In this document: piece by piece, positions 43,224 through 50,341 of the stretch
Layout of the letters: the number at the start of each line of letters is the position of its first letter
Position numbering within the stretch: position 1 is the stretch's first letter
NCBI RefSeq assembly: GCF_011392125.1
Contig: NZ_JAAJBU010000001.1
Location: 434,001-498,000, forward strand
Length of the DNA: 64,000 nt
Direction of reading: 5' to 3'
From: Flavobacterium lotistagni
GTDB lineage: Bacteria > Bacteroidota > Bacteroidia > Flavobacteriales > Flavobacteriaceae
The notes under the pieces: generated by a model
Told to the model about the DNA's origin: nothing
Databases searched by the model: none
Seen by the model: only the letters and a program-made list of their open reading frames with translations
Program-made: the position numbers and the translations under genes

Positions 43224-45233
43224 TTATAATGGTATTTTTACAATTACTGTAGTGCCTTCGTGAACTCGCGACTTAACTTGCGCTGAACCGCCACACGAAT
43301 GTGCCCTTGAAAATATATTTTGCAAACCTATTCCTTTTTTCTTTTCGTTGAACGAGAAACCGTCGCCATCATCAAAAATTTCCAGTAAAATGTGTTCGTC
43401 TCGTTTTAAAAGACTCACCATCACGCTCTTTGCGCCAGAGTGTTTGTTGATGTTCTGAAAGGCTTCTTGCAGGATTCTAAAGATATGTATTTTTTTGTTA
43501 CTCGAAAGCAGTTCCCAGTCTATGGCTGGATCAATCTCCAGATGTTGTTTGCGGTTGCTTAAGGTTTGCTGGTCTTCAATAAACGACTCAATTATTTCTA
43601 GAAAACTAATCGCATTGGAAAACGCTCCTCTGTTCAAATCGTGGGCAATGTTGCGGATTTCTTTCTCGATGTCTTGAATACCATCGATAAATGGAAGGCA
43701 CTTTTGAAGTTTCTGTGCATCAGGATTCTCAGCGATGTTGTGCAAATTCAAACGCGTGGATGCGAGCCTGTTCAGAACGCTATCGTGCAAATCTTGGGCA
43801 ATTCGCTTCTTTTCGATTCTGCGACCACGATCAATTTTATTTTGTTTGTCGAGTAGTAAATTGTAGATTTCTTCATTGGCCTTTTGTTGCACTTGTTCGA
43901 GCTCTAGCCGTTTTTGCTTGGCCCGTTGCAGGATAATAATTAAAAGCAAAACAAGTACAAGGATTAACCCAGAAGCAGTAGCTGAAATGATGCGATTTTT
44001 TTTCTCGGCACTCTGCTTTTCCTTAATGATTTCGTCGGTCTCGTAGGCAATTTTTGCAAACTTATTGCGGGTTTCGCGTTCAAGTTGTTGCATACTATCT
44101 GAAATCCGGATATATTCTTGAGAATATTTAAGGGCGTTTTTGGGGTCGACTTTGGAGAGTTGTTTGAGGCTGAATAGCACATCGTTAGGCGAGCAAAATT
44201 CTTTAGAAAGTGATAAGGCTCGATTTGCGTACGACTTTGCCTTTTCTTTTTGATTAGTTTGGAAATAATATTCTGACAGGAAAATTTTATTCATGTTTTT
44301 ACCTTGATCTATATTTAAGGAATCTCGGATTTTTGCTGCTCTTAAATGCAGTTTTTCTACTTTATTGAATCTTTGTAATTGAAATAAAGCTAGCGCGTAG
44401 TTATCCAATAAGCCCGTATACGTAACTGAATACCTATGACAGCAAAGTTTTTTATCCAATGCCATTTCATAATATTTGAGTGCTTCATTGGTTTTTCCAA
44501 CACTAAAATATGAACATCCAATAACTCTAAGCGAGAATGCAATATCTTGTGGCCTAAAAAAAGCTGAATGTTTCTGAATTAATTGTAGTGACTTTTTACC
44601 ATATTCTATTGCTGACAAAAAATCTTGAAGCTGAATTGAATTCATATATAAGTAAATATATGCGTCATATTCAGATTCAATTAAATTATTGTTTTTTGCA
44701 ATTTTCAGAGCCTTTATCGCAGAAACCTCACTTCCTAGATAATCATTAGTATAATATTGAAGTAGACATTTGTCTATATGTATTTTACATGTTTCCTTGA
44801 AATTTTTTAAGGAGGCATAGATTTTCTCCGCTTTCGAAAAAAAATAAAAGGCACTATCATTGATGCTTCTATTCTCATAATAGTAACCCAAATACCTGTA
44901 GGATTGACCTATAAAATACTGGTTGTGATTTCGAGTGCTCCTTTCTAAAATCGTTTCAGCTGTAACTCTTAAATTCTTCCATTCATTTAATGTTCCAAAA
45001 TTTTTTGCAACTTTAACTAATCTTAAACAATTTAGTGAATCATTTTTTGAGTCTATAAGTTGATTTAGAGCTATAACGTTGCATTTATTTCTAGTGTCTG
45101 CATCTAAATCTAAATTTGCGGCTTTATCAATTAAGTCATCGATTTTTTTGTCGGCATAATAATGCCCTGGTGGTGTTTTTTTACAACTAAAAAGAGCGAT
45201 AAAAAATAAAATAAATAGTATAATTTTCTTCAT
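43224..45233 (-). CDS. TPR lipoprotein histidine kinase 1
   Basis: A 669-residue sensor kinase. The N-terminus is a lipoprotein signal (LFSC, Cys at residue 17), then about 390 residues of TPR-like helices (for example RYLGYYYENRSINDSAFYFF). A membrane helix (about 413-433) leads to a coiled coil, a HisKA_3 domain with His483 in KRIAQDLHDSV, and an ATPase domain ending GIGLQNIFSRAHSCGG. The TPR part should be periplasmic and lipid-anchored, so it could bind peptides or proteins outside the inner membrane. Partner: the regulator at 42543. Confidence 0.9.
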   Translation of the reverse strand: MKKIILFILFFIALFSCKKTPPGHYYADKKIDDLIDKAANLDLDADTRNKCNVIALNQLIDSKNDSLNCLRLVKVAKNFGTLNEWKNLRVTAETILERSTRNHNQYFIGQSYRYLGYYYENRSINDSAFYFFSKAEKIYASLKNFKETCKIHIDKCLLQYYTNDYLGSEVSAIKALKIAKNNNLIESEYDAYIYLYMNSIQLQDFLSAIEYGKKSLQLIQKHSAFFRPQDIAFSLRVIGCSYFSVGKTNEALKYYEMALDKKLCCHRYSVTYTGLLDNYALALFQLQRFNKVEKLHLRAAKIRDSLNIDQGKNMNKIFLSEYYFQTNQKEKAKSYANRALSLSKEFCSPNDVLFSLKQLSKVDPKNALKYSQEYIRISDSMQQLERETRNKFAKIAYETDEIIKEKQSAEKKNRIISATASGLILVLVLLLIIILQRAKQKRLELEQVQQKANEEIYNLLLDKQNKIDRGRRIEKKRIAQDLHDSVLNRLASTRLNLHNIAENPDAQKLQKCLPFIDGIQDIEKEIRNIAHDLNRGAFSNAISFLEIIESFIEDQQTLSNRKQHLEIDPAIDWELLSSNKKIHIFRILQEAFQNINKHSGAKSVMVSLLKRDEHILLEIFDDGDGFSFNEKKKGIGLQNIFSRAHSCGGSAQVKSRVHEGTTVIVKIPL

Positions 45234-45314
45234 TTTTACTTTATAAAATTCAACTTATAAAGTTCTTGTGATTTGAGCTATTGAAGTTGTAGATTTCCTG
45301 CAATATTTGTTAAC

Positions 45315-45980
45315 TCAAATCAACCCTCTTTTTTGGGCTTCTCTCAAAATATCTTCGTCATTGCCTTTTTGAATTTCGAAAAACTCTTTGATTTGTGCCT
45401 TTCTTTTGTCGATAGCGCTCAGCGAAAGCCCTACGTGATCAGGCAAATTTTTGGTTTTAATGCCTTTGGCCAACAATGAAATGATTCGTCTGTCGTAAGT
45501 GTCGAGTGCATGGTTGTTGATGCCGACTTCTCGGATACTTTTCTGAGCTGACTGTGAGTAATAAGTTCCGTCTTGAAAAATCGTTTCGAAAGCCTTGAGG
45601 AATTCCTCAGACTTAAAATCACTCTTGACCAGAACGGCCTCTGGATTAATTTTCTTTAGTAGGTTATAGAGAATGAAAGCTTCTGTATGAGAGGTCAGCA
45701 TCATTAGCTTGGTGGAAGGAGAAACTTTTCTAGCTAGCTTAGCTAAATCTTCGCCAGAAAAAATCTTGGCGGGTTCATAAGCAGGAAGCGCAAGGTCTAA
45801 TAATACTATATCAAAAAAAGCATTCTCTTTTGTAAGCTGATAATAGGCCAGTTCGCAATTGTGTACTTCGGTGATTATCCATTTCGACAAAGGATATGCA
45901 GAAGCCAAAATGCTTTTATAACCTTCAATCATCGCCGGATGATCATCTACGATCAGTATATTTAAGGACTCCTTGTTCAT
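45315..45980 (-). CDS. NarL-type response regulator 2
   Basis: A 221-residue paralogue of the regulator at 42543. Receiver residues Asp12-Asp13 (LIVDDHPAM), Asp62 (LLDLALP) and Lys in VLVKSDF are intact. The HTH has SLLAKGIKTKNLPDHVGLSLSAIDKRK. The ORF overlaps the upstream kinase stop by 4 nt, so kinase and regulator are translationally coupled. This makes the pair at 45315-48013 a tight two-gene unit. Confidence 0.9.
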   Translation of the reverse strand: MNKESLNILIVDDHPAMIEGYKSILASAYPLSKWIITEVHNCELAYYQLTKENAFFDIVLLDLALPAYEPAKIFSGEDLAKLARKVSPSTKLMMLTSHTEAFILYNLLKKINPEAVLVKSDFKSEEFLKAFETIFQDGTYYSQSAQKSIREVGINNHALDTYDRRIISLLAKGIKTKNLPDHVGLSLSAIDKRKAQIKEFFEIQKGNDEDILREAQKRGLI

Positions 45981-48013
45981 TCAGCTTCGATTGTTTTCTT
46001 TTCCATCGGCACTGAAACCGTGGTTTGGGTTCCCTTTCCTTTTTTCGACTTGATCTCGAAAGTACCTTCGCATTCCGCCACTCGAGATTGCATATTTTGG
46101 AGGCCGATTCCGCGTTTTTTGGTATTTACGTCAAATCCGTCTCCGTCATCTGTTATTGTAAGTAAAATATGATTGTCTTGATTTTTAAACTCTACTGTGA
46201 TATGTTTTGCATTTGCGTATTTATTGATGTTTTGCAGCGATTCTTGAAGGATGCGATACAAATTAATTTTGACAGTGTTGGCAACTTTGTCCCACTTGAT
46301 ACTTTCGTCGAGCGAGGATGTTAAAATAGGATCAAAAGAACTAGACTGTTCTTCTAATAAATTACTGACAATAGCTACGAAGTTATTAATCAAAACATAT
46401 TTCTCGCGGTTCAAATCGTGGGAAATTTCGCGAATGTCCTGTTCAATATTCTTAAGTTCGTTTAAATAATTGAATCTGTTGTTGATGGATTCTTCGTCGC
46501 TAAACCTATTCAAACTGTCTAAATTCAACCGGGCTCCGAACAAACGGCCCAACACGCCGTCATGTAATTCTTGAGCGATTCGCTTTTTCTCCTTAACCCT
46601 ATTCTCTTCAATCGTTGCTTGTTGCGAAATCATCAAATTGTAAATCTCCTCGTTTACTTTTTGCTGTTGTTGCTTGAGCAAAAGCTCTCTATTTTTAGCC
46701 CTTTGGGTTCTAATCACGAAAAGTAAAATACCTAAAAACAACGTGCCAATAAAGAAATAAAGTAAGGTGCGGTTTTGCTCGGTAAGTTTGTCTTTTTGTT
46801 GAATAATCTCATCGGTTTCAAAAGCGATGCGGGCGAACTTGTCTTTGGCTTTGCGCTCTTCTTTTTGTAAACTGTCACTAATTTTTATGTACTCTTTCGA
46901 ATATTGCGCAGCATCTTTGTGTTCAACCAAGGAGATTTGTTTTAAAGAAATCAGCAAATCATTTGAGTTTTTTGTTCTCTTGGCTATATCTAGTGCTTCT
47001 TTTGCATAGTGCTGTGACCGGACAGTGTCCCTTTCGTAAATAAACTCGGAAAGGTGTATTTTTGAATAAATTATTTTTGAATCTAAGTCTAGACTGTCAT
47101 TAATTCTCAATGATTCCAAAAATAAACTTTCAAGATTTTTCTTTTCTCCATTTTTGAACCTGCAATATGCAAGGTTATCCAACAGTGTTGAATAAACCAC
47201 CGGCTTGGAATATTTCAGTTTTTTATTGAGTAAAGCATTCTCGAATGACTTTATCGCCTTGGAGTACACCTTTAAATTCTGATAGCAATTTCCAATATTA
47301 TTAAGCGAAATCTCTCTCAAAAAATATTCGGGATGTAGTTTGTTTTCTTCAGCTAACTGAAGAGCTTTGGTATGGTACTCTATAGATTTTTCATAATTCT
47401 CATTGCCAATTGATGCTATTCCTAAGTTAGTGTATGCATCATACTGACACAACAAATTTTTTTCTATACGTGAGTATTTTAAGGCTTTCGTGGCGGAATT
47501 CTCTGCTCCTAAATAGTCGTTATAATTTAATTGAATTGACGACTTATTTAAATACAGATTACCGAGGATATTATTGTTGTTATGTTTTGTAAGAATTTTC
47601 TCAGCCTTAGAATAGTAAAGATATGCACTATCGTACACACTTCGTTTATATGATCTTTGCCCGAAATAATAATAAGAAAAGCCTACGTATATAGTATCAT
47701 TGGATGCCAAAGAGTTCTTCAGCAGCATTCGGTTGGAAATCTGTAAATTATTGAACTCGTTAAGCTGATCGTAGACTTCAACGACTTTAAGCAAATTACT
47801 TCTGGTGTAATTTGAATTTTCTCGGTTTTTTAAAAATTGAAAGATTTTGTTGCTAAAATACAGTTTTTCCTTTTGCGATTCATTTGGCTGAGAGAGCTGA
47901 TTTAGATAAAAATCCAATTGGGCATTGTCTGACTCCTGATTATGACCTTTCTTATCTTTGGAACAACTTACCAAAAAAATAAAAAATAAATATATATATA
48001 TCCTTTCTTTCAA
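45977..48013 (-). CDS. TPR lipoprotein histidine kinase 2
   Basis: A 678-residue paralogue of the kinase at 43224. Start is TTG 48013, which gives MKERIYIYLFFIFLVSCSKDKK with lipobox Cys at residue 17; no nearby ATG fits. TPR-like repeats fill residues about 60-420, a membrane helix lies at about 430-450 (LLYFFIGTLFLGILLFVI), then HisKA_3 with His484 in KRIAQELHDGV and an ATPase domain ending in GIGLQNMQSRVAECEG. Its promoter box is at 48027. It is the gene directly downstream of the repeated-peptide gene. Confidence 0.9.
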   Translation of the reverse strand: MKERIYIYLFFIFLVSCSKDKKGHNQESDNAQLDFYLNQLSQPNESQKEKLYFSNKIFQFLKNRENSNYTRSNLLKVVEVYDQLNEFNNLQISNRMLLKNSLASNDTIYVGFSYYYFGQRSYKRSVYDSAYLYYSKAEKILTKHNNNNILGNLYLNKSSIQLNYNDYLGAENSATKALKYSRIEKNLLCQYDAYTNLGIASIGNENYEKSIEYHTKALQLAEENKLHPEYFLREISLNNIGNCYQNLKVYSKAIKSFENALLNKKLKYSKPVVYSTLLDNLAYCRFKNGEKKNLESLFLESLRINDSLDLDSKIIYSKIHLSEFIYERDTVRSQHYAKEALDIAKRTKNSNDLLISLKQISLVEHKDAAQYSKEYIKISDSLQKEERKAKDKFARIAFETDEIIQQKDKLTEQNRTLLYFFIGTLFLGILLFVIRTQRAKNRELLLKQQQQKVNEEIYNLMISQQATIEENRVKEKKRIAQELHDGVLGRLFGARLNLDSLNRFSDEESINNRFNYLNELKNIEQDIREISHDLNREKYVLINNFVAIVSNLLEEQSSSFDPILTSSLDESIKWDKVANTVKINLYRILQESLQNINKYANAKHITVEFKNQDNHILLTITDDGDGFDVNTKKRGIGLQNMQSRVAECEGTFEIKSKKGKGTQTTVSVPMEKKTIEAE

Positions 48014-48026
48014 AAGTTGTTTTTTT

Positions 48027-48034
48027 CAAAAATA
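48027..48034 (-). promoter_or_regulatory. Promoter -7 element for TPR kinase 2
   Basis: Minus-strand TATTTTTG matches TAnnTTTG and lies 14 nt from the TTG start, implying a short leader. The kinase pair therefore seems transcribed separately from the peptide gene, which has its own terminator. Confidence 0.5.
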
Positions 48035-48050
48035 CTAATTCTTATCAAAT

Positions 48051-48076
48051 AAAAAAGGCTATCGAAGATAGCCTAT
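48051..48076 (-). terminator. Terminator of the repeated-peptide gene
   Basis: On the minus strand AGGCTATC-TTC-GATAGCCT is a perfect 8-bp stem with a 3-nt loop followed by TTTTTTATT. It separates the peptide gene from the downstream kinase. Confidence 0.85.
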
Positions 48077-48099
48077 GTCAAATACAATGTATTTTACTT

Positions 48100-48372
48100 T
48101 TATCTGGTAACCTGTCCAGCTGTTCCTCCACCAATATCAGTTAATCTTGTAACTTGGCCAGCAGTACCACCACCAATATCAGTTAATCTTGTAACCTGTC
48201 CAGCAGTACCACCACCAATATCAGTTAATCTTGTAACCTGTCCAGCTGTTCCGCCGCCGATGTCAGTTAATCTAGTAACTTGACCTGCCGTTCCTCCACC
48301 AATAGGACTAGTAAAAGAAGTAAGGATCATCATTAAAGAAAATAATCCGAATGTTAAGATTGCTTTTTTCAT
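48100..48372 (-). CDS. Secreted precursor of five identical peptides
   Basis: A 90-residue protein. Residues 1-23 form a signal peptide (MKKAILTFGLFSLMMILTSF then TSP). The rest is IGGGTAGQVTR five times, the copies joined by four LTD linkers, and ends directly after the fifth Arg. No family known to me. The 33-nt copies differ at many codon third positions (for example GGT/GGC/GGA, ACG/ACA/ACT, CAA/CAG), yet the peptide never changes, so the repeat is old and selected. Each unit ends in Arg, as if for trypsin-like cutting. It lies between a LytTR regulator and TPR kinase 2, all on the minus strand, and has its own terminator. Pheromone, effector or modified peptide are possible; function is not known. 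Confidence 0.85.
   Translation of the reverse strand: MKKAILTFGLFSLMMILTSFTSPIGGGTAGQVTRLTDIGGGTAGQVTRLTDIGGGTAGQVTRLTDIGGGTAGQVTRLTDIGGGTAGQVTR
48103..48303 (-). repeat. 42-bp coding tandem repeat
   Basis: Five 33-bp units separated by four 9-bp LTD linkers. Units differ only at synonymous positions; the linkers are TTAACTGAC or TTAACTGAT. The repeat fills nearly the whole mature coding region. Confidence 0.95.
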
Positions 48373-48416
48373 AATTTGAGACTTTTATAATTGTTGTGTT
48401 TAACTTCACTTTCATG

Positions 48417-48424
48417 CGAACCTA
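48417..48424 (-). promoter_or_regulatory. Candidate -7 element for the repeated-peptide gene
   Basis: Minus-strand TAGGTTCG is one mismatch from TAnnTTTG, as is the mscL box TAATTTCG. It would give a leader of about 38 nt. No good -33 TTG was seen, consistent with an activator-dependent promoter. Confidence 0.35.
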
Positions 48425-48488
48425 TCACAGATTCACGATGTAAAACTACACAGCATGTCTCGTTACGCCTAGTGTTTTCGGGCGTTTA

Positions 48489-48523
48489 TGGTAGAACGTA
48501 TCTGTTTGATAGTGGATGAACGT
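48489..48523. promoter_or_regulatory. Candidate LytTR operator (two direct repeats)
   Basis: TGGTAGAACGT (48489-48499) and TGGATGAACGT (48513-48523) are direct repeats 24 bp apart, reading ACGTTCnnCCA on the minus strand. They lie upstream of the repeated-peptide promoter and directly downstream of the LytTR gene. Paired direct repeats with a GTT core are the usual target of LytTR domains. Confidence 0.4.
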
Positions 48524-48555
48524 CAAATTCTTGTGGATGAAAATGACGATTTGGG

Positions 48556-49572
48556 CTAAATCTCTAAATAATTGCCTTTTGTAATGCTATTGATGATGGC
48601 ATCAACATTCTCTTTGTAAGATTTTGAGAAGGGTAATTTGGTAGTGGTGTTTTTAATATAGCAAACAGAATTTCCGGTATGAATTCTAGATACGTAATCT
48701 ATGTTCACAATGTAACTGTTGTGAATCCGTACAAATGGAGAACGCAAAACGTTTTCGAAATGCTTTAAAGTTTTAAAAGCAGTAATCATCTCGCCGTTGT
48801 ACAAGTGAATATCTGTAGAATTATTGTCTGCCTGCAAATAACATATATCCTTGGCTTCAATAAAACGATAATCGCCATAAGATTTTACACAGATAATAAG
48901 AGGTTTTTCTTTAAAATCAGCGGCTTCAATATCTTCGGAAACTTTAGATTTGACGGTGTCTTCTGAATTTACAATGGCCAAATCTTCCGTTGTTTCTTCA
49001 TTTTCAGACGGTACGACATCTGAATCGTCAATAGCTTCTGGCAACGAATCCGGGATTGCCTCCTCAGAGCTATTTGAAGCTTCGGTATCAATATTTTTGA
49101 AAACTGGCAAACTCACATCAGATGGGTTCTCTGAAAAACTCGTTGTGATGGAACTCGAACTGATTTGATTATTGATTGGAAAAGGGGGTGATTGCCCGCT
49201 TATCTTCTCTAATTTCATTAGTGTTTTCCTGAGCGCATTCCCGTCGATTGGCTTAGGTAAATAATCGAAAGCCCCATACTGAATAGCTTCCAGTGCCGAG
49301 GCTGGATTATTAGTAGTAATAATGATTTTGGGAATTATATTCAGGAAACGGTACAACTCGCTAATTAACGACAAGGATAAATTGCTTTCTTTATTATCAG
49401 GGTTAATTTCGAGAAAAACCAACGCGGGATGGTGTTCAAGAATCAAATCCAAACCTTGATGGTATGAATTAGCCGAAGCCAAAAATTGCAAATTCTGAAA
49501 CTTTGCCGTTACTGACAAAGTCTTCAAAATGCTTTCCGCGCTGTCATCAATAATGATATAGGAATGTTTCAT
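48556..49572 (-). CDS. LytTR response regulator with Glu in place of phospho-Asp
   Basis: A 338-residue regulator (ATG 49572; the TTG before it is less likely). Receiver (about 1-120) keeps the acidic pocket IIIDD (Asp9, Asp10), Thr in IITTNNP and Lys in LPKPID, but the phosphorylation Asp is Glu55 (VFLEINPD). Residues about 130-225 are a Ser/Glu-rich linker. The C-terminal LytTR domain (about 232-335) has the ICYLQADNNST, FVRIHNSYIVNIDYV and KLPFSKSYKE motifs. Asp-to-Glu often mimics phosphorylation, so it may act without a kinase. It lies 183 bp upstream of the repeated-peptide gene. Confidence 0.9.
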   Translation of the reverse strand: MKHSYIIIDDSAESILKTLSVTAKFQNLQFLASANSYHQGLDLILEHHPALVFLEINPDNKESNLSLSLISELYRFLNIIPKIIITTNNPASALEAIQYGAFDYLPKPIDGNALRKTLMKLEKISGQSPPFPINNQISSSSITTSFSENPSDVSLPVFKNIDTEASNSSEEAIPDSLPEAIDDSDVVPSENEETTEDLAIVNSEDTVKSKVSEDIEAADFKEKPLIICVKSYGDYRFIEAKDICYLQADNNSTDIHLYNGEMITAFKTLKHFENVLRSPFVRIHNSYIVNIDYVSRIHTGNSVCYIKNTTTKLPFSKSYKENVDAIINSITKGNYLEI

Positions 49573-49693
49573 CAATGGCTTTACTAATTAAATAGCAAAA
49601 GCATTGGCGGGTTTAATATTGGGTAGCTTGGGGGCAGCTGTTGATATAAAAATATCGAGGCTAAATTACATTTTTTGCGCAACCAAAATCACG

Positions 49694-49726
49694 AATGTTA
49701 ATAGAATTCATCAGATTGTTAACATT
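49694..49726. repeat. Inverted repeat in the divergent region at 49.7 kb
   Basis: AATGTTAA (49694-49701) and TTAACATT (49719-49726), perfect 8-bp arms, between the LytTR gene and the transposase-derived gene. A possible operator or hairpin. Confidence 0.45.
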
Positions 49727-49800
49727 ATTTTATTAACGGCAAAAAAATTCGTTGAACTGCAACCAGATTGAGTTTTTTACGTTAATCGGATTAAAAAAAA

Positions 49801-49832
49801 TTGGATTTATATATTTATTTACACTATTTTAG
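49801..49832 (+). promoter_or_regulatory. Promoter for the transposase-derived/P63C pair
   Basis: TTG at 49801, 21 nt, then TATTTTAG, one mismatch from the -7 consensus. The gene starts 21 nt further on. Confidence 0.5.
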
Positions 49833-49852
49833 ACCGCTAATTTTAATGCTTA

Positions 49853-50341
49853 ATGGAAGACCAAATTTTCGACACCCTTTCTGCTTTAAAAAACAATTTC
49901 CCTGACGAGCAAAGCTGCATTAATCATTTGGAAGCATTGCGTTGGAATCTTCACGTGGTTAGTCCGTTTGATGCCAGTTCAAAGGTTTACAAATGCCCAA
50001 ACAATACTTATAAATGCAAAAAAACAGGCAAGTACTTTAATGTAAAAACCGGAACGATTTTCCACAATTCGAAAATTGATTTGCAAAAATGGTTCATCGC
50101 GATATGGCTGCTGGTAGATAAAAAAAGTAAGATGACTTCTGTTGCGCTTGGGCTTGAACTCAACATTACCCAAAAAACTGCGTGGTACATCATCAAACGC
50201 ATTAAAACCTATGACAAAAACATCAGTATTTTTACAAACCTGCCCACGAAAACAAAAGAGACAAAGCCAACCGTTGTACCTGCTGAGGAAAAAGAAAAAT
50301 CAATAGTAGACTGGCTCAATTTATATGCAATAAAAAAATGA
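49853..50341 (+). CDS. Transposase-derived HTH protein, no catalytic domain
   Basis: A 162-residue protein resembling the N-terminal part of IS1595-type transposases: VKTGTIFHNSKIDLQKWFIAIWLLVD and LNITQKTAWYIIKRIK split over residues about 62-121. The upstream zinc ribbon is degenerate: a CP-x-C pair is gone and the second knuckle reads YKCKKTGKYF with one Cys only. The DDE catalytic domain is absent; a short linker ends the protein. It overlaps the P63C gene by ATGA. It looks domesticated rather than a mobile element. Confidence 0.72.
   Translation: MEDQIFDTLSALKNNFPDEQSCINHLEALRWNLHVVSPFDASSKVYKCPNNTYKCKKTGKYFNVKTGTIFHNSKIDLQKWFIAIWLLVDKKSKMTSVALGLELNITQKTAWYIIKRIKTYDKNISIFTNLPTKTKETKPTVVPAEEKEKSIVDWLNLYAIKK

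Noticed and set aside
48103..48303. CRISPR-like array with 42-bp period
   Set aside because: Units are in one reading frame, all encode the same peptide and have no unique spacers; it is a coding repeat.
48100..48372. Assembly or slippage artefact in the repeat gene
   Set aside because: The units differ at many third codon positions, so they are not copies made by error, and the reading frame is intact from signal peptide to stop.
49853..50341. Intact insertion sequence
   Set aside because: No DDE catalytic domain, no terminal inverted repeats or target duplication recognised, and the reading frame continues into a coupled P63C gene.
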